The notes under the pieces: generated by a model
Told to the model about the DNA's origin: nothing
Database searches by the model: none
What the model saw: only the letters and a program-made list of their open reading frames with translations
From: Smittium mucronatum
Taxonomy: Eukaryota > Kickxellomycota > Harpellomycetes > Harpellales > Legeriomycetaceae
Direction of reading: 5' to 3'
Assembly: GCA_001953115.1 (NCBI GenBank)
Contig: LSSL01001338.1
Location: 5,550-69,549, forward strand
Length of the DNA stretch: 64,000 bases
Translations under genes and position numbers: made by a program
Part shown: one piece after another, positions 1 through 16,563 of the stretch
Layout: the number at the start of each line of letters is the position of its first letter
How positions within the stretch are numbered: position 1 is the stretch's first letter

Positions 1-446
1 ACATCTGAGACATAGTCTAGTGCACAAGTCCAGCGTTCGACAGTCAGACGGATCTCAGCGTCCAACTGCTATTTGTAGGAAAGCCATGTCGATCAATCCC
101 ACGTTTGGTTAGGAGCCTAATTTTATTAATCCTGTTAGAAGTAGGCTCTGACTAGAAGCTCAGTAGATTCAATGAACTATTTTTCATTGAAGAAGAGCAT
201 AACTCTTGACTGCACATAACCTCAGTCATCTAGCCTACTTGAAGCAATGCCAGGGGGGTCTTTCGGTTGGTAGATTGAACCCTTTTCCCGTAGGTACGCA
301 GCCGGTAGTCCGGCAGAGGAATTATTGTAGTTAGGACAATAGTCCTTTCTATACGTCTTTTTCTTTTTTTTCTTTTTTTTCTTATTTTTTTGGTATAGTT
401 TTTAATGATGTTATCTTACAATAAAATTCCGTGATACAAAAAAAAA
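1..446 (+). repeat. Family A repeat, copy 1 (5' part outside window)
   Basis: This is the 3' ~450 bases of a ~628-bp repeat that recurs at least five more times here. It matches the copies at 21.4, 22.2 and 29.4 kb almost base for base from the first base of the window, and ends with the shared terminus TTCCGTGATAC plus an A-run. A GC hairpin (GCCGG-TAGT-CCGGC, 301-314) lies in the conserved 3' half. No ORF is conserved between copies. Copies with missing 5' ends and a poly(A) end suggest a SINE or a LINE 3' end, but no known family was recognised. Confidence 0.85.
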
Positions 447-1652
447 CTAATTTTATTATAGTTTATATTATACATGTTTAAGGCAAAAAAGGGGGAGATC
501 CTTCTCTAGCCTGTTGAAGAATAAAATTGGCATTCAATAAAAATAACTGAGGTATAATTGGGCTGAGAAGTAGCTGATCACAAGGTGTTAAGAGTTTTTC
601 ATACCCAAATACAAAGTATCAAGGCGGTTGGGCGCATTATCCAATATAGCTCATAAACCCCAAATCATTAGCTAAATATACTCCGGAAATAATAAATTCT
701 AAAGATTTTTGATACATCAATATGAATTTAATTTGGACCGCAGTAATTAAATTATATTTAAAGAAATATCTTACTCTGAATTTATTTTTTTATAAATTTT
801 TATTAACTTGAATTTTAAATAAAATAAACAAATCTAAAAACAAATGGATTCTGACAGATAAATCTGTTATCGCAGGAAAAATCACAAATATGGGAGTGAG
901 ATATTCTAAAAATTCAACAGATTCAACTCAGCTATATACTATTGCATGAAAAAAAATATCAGAGTGTGTATTTGTGATTTAAGAATGGGTAAATACCATT
1001 ATATATCAATAAAATGCTACTTTTCTGTGGCCTAAAAAGATATAAGTACGGAATTTAAGCAAAATATAATAAAAAATGTGATAATTATTCTTACTGAAGA
1101 GTATTTTAGCCCCTAACAAGTATAACTATAGTTATGTAAATTATATATTCAACTAGAAATATTTATGAAAAAAATTAATAAAGCAATAGACTAATTTAGA
1201 TAATATGTTCGAACAGTGTTTCAAAAAGAGAAATGTGATTAATAATTAATTATATCCTTATATTGCATATTATTTATTCTAAACTAGAGATGATAAGTAT
1301 TTAACTACATTAAAAAACATGTTGACTCAGCTATCACTCGTTTCATACCTTCATTTTTGTTCCAAATTTAAATTTAACAAGGATCAACACCCTGTAATTT
1401 ATATTGAAATTACTGATTATAAAAAAGAATTTTAATCCATTGCATTTATGTGGAAAGCAGAGATGAAACCAGTGATTACATTCGGAAATTTAATTCAATT
1501 ATAAATTAGACTAAATTTTTTGAAATTCGGCTAAATTTAGACAAATTTTTGTGGATTCCGCCCCAAAAATAATATAGCAGCAGTTAATTTTTCATTTAAT
1601 AATAATTGAACAAACTGCTAGCTTTATGTTTCTAAAAACAACAAGGAATCTA
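447..1652. other. AT-rich stretch, nothing recognised
   Basis: I see only short random frames and homopolymer runs here. Part may be the diverged 5' portion of the MULE remnant that becomes recognisable after about 1740. Confidence 0.5.
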
Positions 1653-1684
1653 TTTTTTTTGTATCGCGGAATTTTATTGTAAAA
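1653..1684 (-). repeat. Family A, 3'-terminal micro-fragment
   Basis: Read on the minus strand, these bases are the last ~22 bases of family A (ending AAATTCCGCGATAC) plus its A-run, as in the copy ending at 30000. Only the extreme 3' end is present, which fits severe 5' truncation during target-primed reverse transcription. The match is short but exact over the terminal 20 bases. Confidence 0.5.
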
Positions 1685-1739
1685 ATAAGGATGCTATTGG
1701 CAAAGGGAAAAAATCATTGTAGGATAAAATCTATAACTA

Positions 1740-2475
1740 TTTAAGCAAAATTTAGTTGATGGCGAATGAATTTTTTTTCTATAAAGTGAAAAAAATATCT
1801 GTAATTAAGTGGAGAAGCTTCGATTTCGTGAAAAAATTATTGGAAAAAAATTATAAATTGGCATGAAAGATCGTGTATTTTTGGTACTTTAGCAAATAAT
1901 TCAATAAAGAGATTTAATGGAACAATTAGGGGGAATTTTCTGAGATAAAATACTTCAAATATAGTCGAATTTATTTATCAAAAAAAATATTGAAGAGTAT
2001 GAAAAGTCATATTCACCCTAATATGCAAAGATTGAATATAACGAAGTATCATTTAAAGAGGGAATTTTTATTTTTGGTGTATCTGAATCTTCTAATAGCT
2101 AAATCGAAATAGGATATATATCAAAAAAGTTGGAGAATTTTGAGTTAAAAAAGTTGCTTCTTTTATGGAATTTTTTAATAAGAAATTTGTATCATAAAAA
2201 ACCCTTATATGAGCTTGGAGAGATGCCTATTGCTCGTGTAAGGAATTTTTAAAATCAATAAAATTTGTTCAATTATATTAATATTTTATTGAAACCAAAA
2301 AAAACTGGTGTATTGAGCATAAATATGATTCTAAAAAGAAAAAAAGCTGAAAGGCAGAGGAAAATTAAAAATATTTCAAGCATAGACATATCATTTTTAA
2401 AACAATCGGTTTATATATTTCATTATTTTTTCAATAAATTTTTTGTTTTTTTATATTATCAACATCATTAATAAA
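1740..2475 (+). pseudogene. Mutator-like (MULE) transposase, C-terminal remnant
   Basis: Conceptual translation around 1855-1985 gives a run like the conserved C-terminal block of MULE transposases: an aromatic/glycine stretch, then NNSIKRFNGTIRGNF, then NIVEFI. In the family this is the N-N-x-I/L-E-x-F/T-N-x-x-I/L-K signature after the catalytic core. Downstream, at about 2325-2390, the frame encodes a basic tail (KRKKAERQRKIKN) like the GRP-K-rich C-termini of these transposases. Stops interrupt all frames, so it is a dead copy. It resembles, but is not identical to, the MULE remnant at 17-18 kb. The 5' limit is unknown and no terminal inverted repeats were found. Confidence 0.55.
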
Positions 2476-4514
2476 AAAAAACCCCTAATAACCATTAAAA
2501 AATATTGCTCAAAATTTAAAAATTGTTGTTATGCTAAAACAAAAAAAAAACGGAAATAATTATAATAATATATATATGAAATAAAAATAAAAATTATTTT
2601 AGTATAAAGTGTTTATTTATGGCGCATTCTTACTTCAACAGTCAAATTTGTAGATATCGAAGGAAAAATGTAGTAAAGAAGCTTTGGATCTGTTTCTGGT
2701 ATGAGTTCAAAGAGATTGATCGTTTTTTTTTGCAAAACGGATAGCATATTTTATAATGTAGTTATGGGTGCCGTTGAATTAAATATATCGAATATTTGTT
2801 CAAGGGTTTTAAATTTTTTTTTTGAATATCTTTGGTCTATAACAAATAAAAAAAAAATTAAATATCTGAAGAGCTAAATAATATCAAATTATGTTACATA
2901 TACTAGCATTTCTAATTATTTTTTATAATATACCTTATCTTAATCACTCAATAATTATAAATGTTTTTAAATAAGAGAGTGAAATTCAAAGAGAGCATAT
3001 TTTTTTTATCCTTTTAATTTTTCTCAAAAAGAGTATTTGCTATTTTAGATTTCGAATCAACAATTTTAAGTATAGGTTTTCAAATTATAAGGGTATTTAC
3101 TATATTTGCTTGTTATTTTTGGTTTATATTTAAAGAAGCATTATTGATTTATTTCAAAATCTAACTTTCTCTCATTACAAAAAATCATATCTTTGCTTAG
3201 ATTGTCAGATTATTGTGAGGGGAAAAACAAAAAATCTCGTACATGGCGTAAATTGTCAGAAAATTGACATATTTATCAGAAATTCTATTAAATGGTATAT
3301 TGGTAAAAAAGATCAGATTTTAATTTTCTAACCAAAAAAAAGTTCAAATATATTCTTCGGTTTGAATCGAAAAATAGATAATATTGGCCAATTAATCATA
3401 AAAAAGATAAATTATCCATTGCTCAGATGAAGTTATACCACGAAAGTTTGGTGAAATTAGATCCTCATCAGATTGATTTTTTTTTATCAAAAACAAAATA
3501 GAAATTTCAAATCTGTTAAAGCCTATAGATCTCTAATGGGTATATGATATAATCTTACGCATAAATATATTGGTTACACCTTTATTATCATTAAAATATC
3601 TACCTAAAAAACATAAACATCTAATTGACCACTAATAATTTTTTCTCATCATCAAAATTTTTTTCTCCATCACCAAAAATTGTACTGAATGATAATTAAC
3701 AAAAAAAAATTCAATTATAATTTTGTCTATTAATCACTACTTATGTTTATTTTAAGGTAAAATTTTTATAAAAGCACTTTCTTCTGATGATTTATTTATA
3801 CAAAATCATAAATAGAACCTTTGAAATATACTAAATACGGATCAATATACATATAAGATTAGAATTAATCTTTTAACTTCCATCTATTTTTTTTCAGTGC
3901 ATATAAGATTTAAAATAGTAAAGGTGAAATTATAAGCCGGAGCATACCTGTATTAAGCCCTGCGATTTATTTTGAAATAAATAAAAAATGGAATAAATAT
4001 AAAAATTCAAATTTAAAAAATTATTATGTAGTTTACTTATATTTTCACAAAAAAAATTCGATTGAATTCAGAGAAACATTTAAAGCGGAGAATATCTACA
4101 ATTAAGATAGCTATATAATATATTATGCCTTTTAACATAAAATAATAATTTTCAAACAATAAAATAATTCGAACCATTATCCAAAATAACCAAAGATATG
4201 TCAAATAAAGTAACCACTAAACCTTTCATTATAAAAAAAATGTTGATATATAGAAATAAGGATGTTAGCTAAAAGAAATACAATAGTTTTTTTACAGCAT
4301 TAAGAGGAAAAGAATTTATTCTGATTTAAAATCGAGTGAGTTGAAAAAATTTAGCAAAATTATTTCGAAAAAAAATAATTTAGAAACATCATATATTTTC
4401 TGTATCAACACTAATCTTAAAATTTTCAAAGATTTTGGGATATTTTGTAAATTTTGGAAATTTTCATACGAATATGGCATATAAATTATTGGATTTAGAA
4501 TACCAATTTTTAGT

Positions 4515-4763
4515 TTGGATCATAGGTTATTTGAAACAATTCATCTCATTGGTTCTAAATATTATACAAGAGGAGAAAGAATCAAAAATTTTGTGAATTT
4601 TAAACATACAGAAAAAGGATTTTATAATCATGGATATGGACTCAATATAAATAGCTTGATATCATATTCCACTTCTCATATCATCCTAGCTTTAAAAAAT
4701 ATAGTGGGCCTATATTTAGAACAAACTGATCGGCCCACAATTGGAGAAAAATTCACAAAATAA
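4515..4763 (+). CDS. Unrecognised 82-codon open frame
   Basis: An open frame with a more protein-like composition than its surroundings (W, H, G, C-terminal charged residues), preceded by an open stretch without ATG. I do not recognise a family. Frames just downstream (to about 5160) also have protein-like patches separated by stops, so this may be an exon or a fragment of a decayed gene. The length alone is not significant. Confidence 0.15.
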   Translation: MDHRLFETIHLIGSKYYTRGERIKNFVNFKHTEKGFYNHGYGLNINSLISYSTSHIILALKNIVGLYLEQTDRPTIGEKFTK

Positions 4764-7700
4764 TCAATCAATAAATAAATGAAATTTACGAAAAGATAAA
4801 GGGTGAAATACTCTTTATCTGAATTTTATTTGATGAATTGATTTTTGATATCATTAAGGAATATTTTTATTAAAAGTTGGAAAGAATTTCCGTAATTGAG
4901 TCAAAAAATGGATTATTTAAACAGAAATTAATTTTTGAGTAACAAAAACCGGTGCGAGGGATATAAACCATTCTCTTCTAACAAAAATAACTGGATATAA
5001 ATGTTTAATTTGGCATTAAAAGCATATATATCTCTTGGAACAGCAAATTATTGCAACGTTACTTTAAAACTTTATGGAAATTCTTGATGAAAAATTTTCA
5101 AGTCTTATACCAAGTTCATCCAATTCCAACTATCCATATCATTTATCCTCCAAAGTAAACTGGTTTAATTTTTTTTTTTTTGTTTTTAATCATATAATCA
5201 CAAAAAATTATCTTATTTGGATGAAAATGATGAAATAACAGAAAATATGATCGAAAAGCAAAAGAAAATTTGATTTCAAATTTTTTTAAAAACTAAAATT
5301 CATATTGTCTAAAATTTAACTGCTATAAACTATGGCACATATATCTTGCTATAAATATATTATTTTCTCGTGCATACTCTTTTCCAAAAACTGTAAGTGT
5401 AATCATTTATACTTATTTCTCGTTAATACAAAGCAGTTAGATATAATAGACACTCACTTAGAACCAAAAAAAAAAGGGAACACCATGAAAAATAAATAAA
5501 AAATAACATTATTTGATTTGAGAACTAATTTTTAATTGTTATTTTTATTATTTAATATTTATATTACGAAAATAAAATTTTTTCCTCGATTTATTTATAT
5601 CGCGTATTAATTTTGAATGAATAAATAAAATTTATAAATTATCTGTTTAAAAAGAATAAAATATAATTTTTTTTATAATATATCACTTAATTAAAGGACT
5701 TATTTTTCGGTTTGAATCGCCTTTTATACTGATTTTGATGGAATTTTAATGTATAATTCTGATAATTAGAATCAAACTCACTTTAAATTAAACCTATTAT
5801 TATTCTAAAGCTGTAGTACTGATGAAAAATATTAATAGTATTTGACCTGATAATACGATTTTTTTTTACATAATAAAAAATAAATACCTCTAAGGTGAAC
5901 TTTGGATTTTTATCTTACCTTTATGGATATTATAAAAGCAACTTTTATATCGTGATTTGAATTTTAAGCCTGTAAAGTATGTGTGTTCTAATAACTTGCT
6001 TATTATTGCGGTAAATATCTATTTATATCTAAGTTATATTTAAAATAATCAAAAAATGGTTAAAAAATTAATATTAATTAAATTTTGACTGTATTAATGG
6101 ATTAATTACATTACATTTAAAATTTCGTGGTACATAGGGTCAATTAGCGTTAATTTTTGTTTTAACTCTAAATATTTTGGAATAAGATAGATATTTCTTG
6201 TTTCTTTTTTTTATTAAATTGAAATATGACCATACGAAAATTTTCAAAAAAAGTTCTATTGAAGAAAAAAAAAAGATTTCAATTTTAATATAATAAAAAT
6301 AATGACCAATGATTACATAATAGTTTTTTTTATTAAGGATTTTTTTTTAAACTTTATAAAATAATGAGCTATTTGTGATAAAAAATGCTTTTTAAAAAAA
6401 AACTTGGTGATGGAAAAGAAATTAAATTGATAAATTTGATATTTGGGTTTGATAAATAGACATTTTAGTGATATTAAAGGTTTAACCTAGAAATATTACC
6501 AAAATTATTTAATCATTGGAAATTTTAAATTTTTTTATTTAAATTAAATTAGAAAGAAGCTATTTTATCCACTTTTTTTAAACTATAGAAGAAATTTAGA
6601 GATTGAAAACTTGAAACCTGTATAAATTTGAATCTTAAATAATCTTCATTTAATTTTACCTATCATGTTTAACCTTTTCAGAGCTAATGGTACAAAAACG
6701 GCTCTTTTTTTTAGTCAAACCGATCAATAAAGAAATAATATTTATAAATTATTGGATAAAACAAATAATTGGAATGGTTGAAATTTTTATAAGAACTAAT
6801 ATGAATAGGAGAAGATTTGGAACTGAAAAGGTTAAAAAAAATTTTATCTTACAAGATTTAAAATTTACCAATTTATATCTATATTTTTTTAATTATTATG
6901 ACACATAGATTATCATCGGTTTTTATTATCACAATTTGATTCAAATCTAAATATTTGTTTTTATTTAAATATAATTTGATTCTATTTTAAAATTTATCCA
7001 AATTTTTTTCTCTCTCTGTTGTTCTAGCTACTTTATATACCAAGGTATTAATTCAAGCAGTTAAGATTTTTATGATATTTAATCTCATTTAATTCATTTT
7101 TAAAATTTAGGTTTGGTAAATAAATGGTGTGCTAATATTACATCTTAAAAATCTCCCATTTTCTTTCGAAACCATAAAATGCGGGCTAAATAGGGATTTT
7201 TGAACATTAAAAGCACTTTTTTATAAACACTAATGTTATATAGCATGAATTTTCAATTTAATCGAGTATAATTTTTAAAGCTAGTATTTTTAAATTGAAA
7301 ATTATTATTATTTTATAAAAAAAATTCCCGTAGCGAAAAATAATTCTCTTAAATATCTTTCATTTGTTAGAAACATTTTAAAATATGAAATTGGGAATTG
7401 GAGGTATCTTTTTTTCAGATATTTAACTCGATAGTAAAGTGATATGACGGTGTTTTAGTTCCAGGTGAAGTTAAACCCTTTTTATTATCATTAGTTCTTA
7501 TCACAAATGAAAAAAGTTTTTATCCACTTCCGTAGATTAGTTAGGATTTATAGTTTTATTTTTTATTTTTATTGAAATTGTATTATATTTTTTAGACTTG
7601 TTTTTACCAATAACATCTTTGTTTGGTTTTAAGTGGTAGTTACTTATAAGTGGGATGGGATAATTACCCGTTAGACTAAATTTCTAAAGGAAAATTATTT

Positions 7701-10700
7701 TCTTTGATGAAAATAATTCAATTAGACATATTAGAATGGTTAATTACAGTCATACGTTGGTAGATTTCAGTTCTTAACCTTATGATTTTGCGTAGAAAGT
7801 TTTTTTTGGAGAAAAAATTTGGAAGAGATTGATAGTGGTATTTTGGCAGCATTTTTAGGGAATATTCTGCATTGTTTAATGAATTTTTATCATCAGATAA
7901 CTTGGAAGGTGGGCCGGTTATAAAGTATATAGTGTCCTATTTATTGTGAAATTCTTAAATTTCCGGTCCCAATCACCAGATATGGTTTTTTCCCTTTATT
8001 TTTGCTGAGGGTGCTATAAAAATTCTTATATTTGTAGCAGCAGGGTGAAATAATCCGAAAGAGAGAGATATATTTTATCTCAATTTTTTGCTTTATGTGG
8101 GCGAGATGAGGATCAGTCATGATGCGATTAAACTTTCAGAGTCTTTCGGCGCCAAAAACAGTTTCAAAGAGAAGATTTATTGATTTTTAAATGGTATAAG
8201 GAGCTGAATTCTAAAAATAGCAAGAAAAAAATTATATATAATTTATGTAAAAAATTTTTATACCAAGGATTTTATTTTCAGATGGTATAAATAAAAACTA
8301 AGTGGGAAATACATGTTAAAAAATATTTTCAAGTCATATAAATTATTTATGATTTCATATCTTACAAATACAGATACCATTTAACCATATACGTAACTAA
8401 TTGAAGTTATAGTTATATCTGTTATCTCATATTCTCACTTTTTATTGATTTAAGTTGGTTGAATGACTGAGGAAACATAAAGTCATGTATAAAGCTTCGC
8501 TCCAATGAACAAAAATGCCGCATTTTTATACCTGATACGGCACTATAGGTGTTATTATTATAATTGTTTAGCGGAGAAAAAATATTTAATGAATAATTTT
8601 TAAAAAAAATTCGGAAAATTTCATAGGTTTTGTAGAAAATTTAAAGTTTTTATATCCTTTTAAAAACAAATACTTATTGATATTTTTTTTAAAAATATAA
8701 TGATAGCAATCTAAGAATAAATTATAATCAATAAAAGTAAAAGTATTATATTTTAACTTTATCTTATTAATAGCTGTATCAACTAATTTTATTGATTTTG
8801 GAAAAAATTCTTTTTATTATTAAAAATCTTGTATTTCTTTGATGCAAAAAAAAAGACATCAAAACTTATAACCTATATAATTACAAAAAAAAATCTATTA
8901 ACTAAATTTTTAGAAAATTTTAAATAATACATTCACTAAAATAATCGATCCTATCATCTAATACCCTTTTAACGGGGTTAATAAAGTGTATAATCACATT
9001 ATATTATGACGATATTTTTTACACAGGTATCCTAAAAATTAGCTGCTGAACACTAAAAAATCACTTAATTGTTATAATATGGATCAAATATGTATTCAGC
9101 TTAACATATTTCACAAATTCAGAAAAAATTGCTCTTTTTCCAGATTAATCTTTATCTGATCCCTTTACTGCCAAATATGAGATAATTTCATTATTTAATA
9201 ATTAAAGAAGAGCAGTATCTGTGTATTTTTGGTATTTATAAAAATTTTATAAAGAAAAACTTATGTCACTGGACCAAAAAATTCATTCAAAATTTGGAGA
9301 AATAGAGGAGTCTGAAACCATAAATATTGATGAGCTTATCTTTATATTTATAAAAAATTCAGATTTTTATACAAAAAATATAAACTGTTAATCTAAATAT
9401 AGTATTTTTTACATTGAAAAAAATTTTTAGTGCCCCAAAACATATATTAAACATTTAATCTTATATAAATTTTGAATTTTTATTAATCTGGATTCTTCTT
9501 TAATTCTTATTAATTTTTTCAAATATATTTGCTTAAAAAAATTCCTATTAATTTCTAAGATCTTTTTTTTGCTTTAAATTTTTTTATAAAATGACTTTAT
9601 CAAGAAATACGATAAAAAAAATACTTATTTTCCTAAATCCATAAAATTCCTGCGTTAACAGAACATGGTTTTCCCTAGAAATTAACTGAAAATATGGTAA
9701 TTATGGAACCAATAAAAATCCATGAGCATTTTATACCTCGTTTTTCATATGTAATTTTGGGCTAGAAATAAAAATCATAAGCTATAATTCGAAATAGGAT
9801 TCTATTTTTTTCAAAAAAAAAACATTTTAAAGCATTTAATCTATCTAATTTTGAAACATAATTAAGGATATTAGTTATTATAAACTAAAAAAAATCATCA
9901 CAACTTTTTTTTTCACCTATGTACTTTTACACAGCTTTTAATTTTTCTTTCTTCTCTTTTAAGCGTTCTTTCACGTATATTATTACTCCCTTTTCTTTTA
10001 TTTTTGGTATATTATCTACTTAACACCCTTCATAACTCTAATATACCCTACCCTTACCAATCTATTATTAAAAAACTTAATTTGTTCTCTAATACTAAAT
10101 ACATTTTTTTTATTGATGAAAGATTATTTTCTACTTTAACATAAGCTTTATCTTTATATATCTTTCAATATCTTGTACACAAAATTTGTAGCTGTTCAAA
10201 TAAATTTATTCAAATCATAATTAATGAATAAATTAGATTTTTAGATTTTTAGATTTTTCTTTATATCAAAATTAGTCTATTTAATATTATTATTTAGTAA
10301 CCGTGGAATAAGTCATTTTAAACCATATTTAATACCTATTAATTTTTTTTTAATATCAATCTGTATTTTTGTTACTCAAAAATATACTGATATAATAGCC
10401 ACTTTCATCCGTTATGATCCTGATTTCAAAAATTTTAAATCAAATTTTTTATTATATGGGTTACATCAAGAACTCATTAACTTTTTAGCCTATCAAAATT
10501 TTTGGCTTCTACGATTATTAATTATGATCTCTTCATTTGGCCACAACTTTTATTGTTCAGATTTAAGGAAATTGGAGTGATTGTAGTTAAGATGAATTTT
10601 TTTCTTTAAATATAGTTGGTTTCAAAATTAATTGCGGTATTTTTAACATTCTATCTGTAAAAAATTATCCTTCAGAATTATCTGCTGAGTACCTATGAAA

Positions 10701-10866
10701 AATGGGAACATTCAAAAAACAATTAAAATTTTCATAAAAATCGATAAATCTATTTAATAATTAAAGGTGAGCCTCAAAGAAAAAAAAATTGATAATTTAT
10801 ATTGAAAATTAAAAAACTGTTTAAATTTAGAATTGGAATTTTTCAAATTACTGTTTTAATCTGAGA

Positions 10867-10888
10867 TCTATCTATCTATCTATCTATC
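10867..10888. repeat. (TCTA)n microsatellite
   Basis: About five perfect tetranucleotide units, on the opposite strand GATA. Confidence 0.9.
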
Positions 10889-13800
10889 AAACTCTGTACA
10901 CCTGCGCTAATTAGTTCGTTTCTTTTTTTTCAAAAAGTTCCCCCTCTGAAAACTGGATTACTATTTTCATAATTCTCTAATAACATTTTTGACAAAGAAT
11001 GGGCAAAAACCTTAATTCGCCTTGATGTAAATCATTTAAAAAGGCATATAACCTAAGTTATAAATCACAAAAAGTTATTCTTCTCTTAGAAGCTTTCTAA
11101 ATCACAAATAGCCTTAAAATAATTAGATAGTGGAAAAATAAAATCTTACAATCACCTTAAAATTCTTTTTATGCAACTAAAAAAATTAATACATATTTTT
11201 ATTAGATATATTTCCAAAATAAAAAGAAAATACTCAAAAGAATTTTCTAAAAATATAATGCTGAATTAAGGTTTTAAAAGGGGTAATTATTTTTCTTATT
11301 TATAAAAAATAAATTGCATATCTATCTTTTCTACTTGCACTTTTTCATTTTATAAATATCCGATTAAAAAATATTCATAAACTTTTTTGGATTTTGTTAT
11401 TATTTTTTATTCTGAATATATTAAACTTGACAGATTTAGTTGCCGATAAAAAATCAATATCTTCTATACTTGCTAAATTACTCCGTGAAAAATTTGCGTC
11501 TCCATTTACAAGGCTTTATAACCTGGGCTTATTTTATTTTTGTGTTTGTTTTTGAGTATATAAGCTATTTCAATTTATTTTATTTTTGATTCTCTAATTT
11601 TATATTATTTTTACTTTAATTTTTTTAAAAAAATAAGATTTAAAAATTTTTTAAATCTTTTTGGGACCTTTTTAAATTTATTCGAAAAAAAAAATCGTAT
11701 TTATATGCCTCGTAAAAAAAAATCTACTCGAATATCGTTATAATATAAATAGAAAATAGAAAGTTTAATGTATACGGGTAGGTTTTATCTATAGTGTATC
11801 TTGTGAGAACTTATCCTCTTCGCCTTTTTACAGAGAGATTCTGTGAAAATTAGTTTAATAATAAATTTTAAATTAAAACTTTAAATAAATAAGTGTTTAT
11901 ATGACTCTTATGTGTTATGAATTTAATTTTGTATTAATTGTGCATGGTTTGATTTAGATTAGCAAAATTATTAATGATTTTAAAATATTCTAAAATCAAT
12001 TATTATGGATATCTAGACAACTAAACCCTTTTATAATCGGAAAATAGAGGGTTATCTATTTCAATATTCTCATCATAAAATTGATCATTTATAGATAAAT
12101 ATTTTAATAATCTACGTTAATGGGTTATTATAATGATATGCTGTCAAACTATCGAAAGTTGTATATGCTGTAAATTGCAAAAATATTAGTAGAAAAGAGT
12201 TTTTTATATAAAAAAAATTCTATTTAGCGATTTTAATATAAGTTTACTGCTGAGTTTTTGTTTGGTTTATATCAAATTTCGCTACAATTATCTCATTCAA
12301 AACCAACTTAAAACATTCGTTTGTGGTACTATTAGGTGGTATGAATCTGATAATTCACTCTTATACATAAAAAAAAATAGGATAGCCTCAATCAGTTTAT
12401 GTGATTAAAATCAAAAAACAAAATTACTTAACTTAGTTATATACCGTTTAATTAAATTTAGATTTCTTGTACCAGTATTAAACAAAGTTGTCAAAAGAAA
12501 GGATAAATATCATAACCTCTATAATTTATACCAAAAAAATCCTTAACTTTCGTTTCCATCACTAAAAATTAAAATAAAAAACTAAAATATACTTTATTTA
12601 TCATTTTTTATATTTTTAAATATTTTCTAACCACGAAATAAAGTCTCATTTCAAAATTTTTTTTAGAGAAATTCACAAAATATATGGAAATTATTTTTTT
12701 TGGATTTTTTTTCAAAATTTATTGTATTAAATATCATAAAGATAGACATTTATGGAAAAATTTAAATGCAATTGCTCACAAGTACTATTTTTATTATAAA
12801 ATTATTATAAAAATTTTGATAAAAGAAATTTTGATAAACAGAAAAGTTTAAAATTTTTTACTCTTGTCGCTAAAACACCAGCACTCCTCATCTTTTGCAC
12901 TTAATAGAGATGATTTTATTCCCATTAATAATCCAAAAAAGTATCACATAATTACAAAAAATCTAAATAGGTTTTTTAAGTAGCACCTATTAGCATTATG
13001 TAAAACGATATGATTGTATTCTAAATATAATTTCTCCAATATATTCAAATGATATTTTATCTTAATCGAGTTAGTTTATGAAGGAATTTAGGGATATTTT
13101 TTGTTCCTTCTAAGAATATAAAAATAATCCGCTGATTTCATATATATCATAATATATTTTTATTGGATATTAGTGGATTTTATCAGCATCATGATCTAAA
13201 TTTTCTATAATAATAAATAATAAAATGTCTTAGTATTTTATATAATCCTTTAAAAGCTTGAAATTTATTTAAGCATAGCGAGCTTTAAAAAAAAAAACGT
13301 ATATATATATATATATTTTTTATAAAAATATCACAGAAAACTTATTTTTATTGAAAATGTAGCGAATGAGATTTTCTTTAAGATAATCCCAAAAGAGTTT
13401 TTTGGTTTATCAAATATTTAGAAAATGAAAAGTAAGAACCTAGCATTTCCCTCCCCAAATTACTTATGACTATAAAAACTTCTGGCTAAATTAATATTAA
13501 TATTATTTGAAGCTATTTAAAATTTTCATATTTTTTTTCTAAAAAATACTTACGAGCAATAAGCTTGATAGTCTCTATTATTATCAAAAATAATACTGAT
13601 ATAAATAGCACTTATTAAGGGATAATTTATCGATTTTGTGAATTATTTCATGCAATAAAGAATGGAATTTTTTGTGTAATAAAAAAGAAATTGAATATAA
13701 AAAAATTATTATTTTGTGTTAATTATATAATTTTTTAAAAGATTTCTGGGGTTTCAAGATATATTTCGAGTGCATTTAAAAGTATACATGAAATATTGCG

Positions 13801-14748
13801 TCAGTTATTTTCCTTTTATAAAAGACTAAAAAAATTATCGGCTAAAAAAAGATCGAATCGACTAAATAAAATAAAAATTGCCCAATTTAATCGAATATCG
13901 ATTATCTAGAGTCAAAATTTACTATTTCAGTAATTTAATTAAGGTTTGTCGAATAATTTTTCATTATATTTAATCAAAGGCTAATCATCCATGTAAATTA
14001 AAAAAAATCTAACTCTAAATATTAGAAGTTAAAATTTATGAATTTTTTTTATTATATCTATCTTATAAATCCTTGTCTTTATACTTTTTACCTCAATATC
14101 TTATTAATTTGTACGATTTCTTCAACATAAGATAGAGTTTAAAGAAAAAAAACGAAACATATTAAATTTTCGTATATAATTTTATACTAGCTAGTTTTTT
14201 ACTTTTGTATTAGTCTGCCAATAAAATTTATACGTTTTTATGAACTTAATCAGTGATGCTTTTTCTCAACGACTTTTGAGGCATTTTATACTTTTTTATA
14301 ACCTTCGAGCTTCAGGCTTTCCAAAGATATGTTGCAAGTATGTAAACTATATAAAAATAAAATAGATATGGCTAAGCTGAACATTATGTATTCATCTCAC
14401 TATCGATGTACTTTTTTTCGCTCTTATTATGATCTTCTAATGCTTATAATTTGCGATTGCCAATTTTTTTCAATCAAATTCATCTCATTTTACAGTATAG
14501 AAAAATAATGTACTTATATAAACTAATTATAAAATAATGAGTAACTTCCAACCAAACAGTAGAATGTAAAAACCTCTTAAGTATGGAATTCCCCCACTGG
14601 TGGCTTCATATCTGTTACTTTACGACAAAAGAAACCCAATATATATATATATATATAATAAATTTAGAGCTTCTTTTTTCTTTTATCTATATTATAAAAT
14701 TAATTCTAAATTATATATTGAATCACATCACTAATAAATTTTCAATTA

Positions 14749-14767
14749 TATTCCGTGATACAAAAAA
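14749..14767 (+). repeat. Possible family A 3'-terminal fragment
   Basis: ATTCCGTGATACAAAAAA is identical to the 3' terminus of family A. Only ~18 bases match, half of them A, so chance is possible; it parallels the better-supported fragment at 1653. Confidence 0.25.

Positions 14768-16563
<1,796 letters not shown>

Larger units (their letters stand above)
2476..14747. other. Long AT-rich stretch without recognisable genes
   Basis: Twelve kilobases with dense stops on both strands. Small islands look faintly coding but match nothing I recognise: plus-strand frames at about 3405-3500, 4515-4763 (82 codons), 7840-8180 (higher GC) and 9264-9395 (43 codons). Short simple repeats include (TCTA)n at 10867-10888, a TTTTTAGAT triplet repeat at 10232-10260, and TA runs near 13300. 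This is probably decayed transposon and intergenic DNA. Confidence 0.5.
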
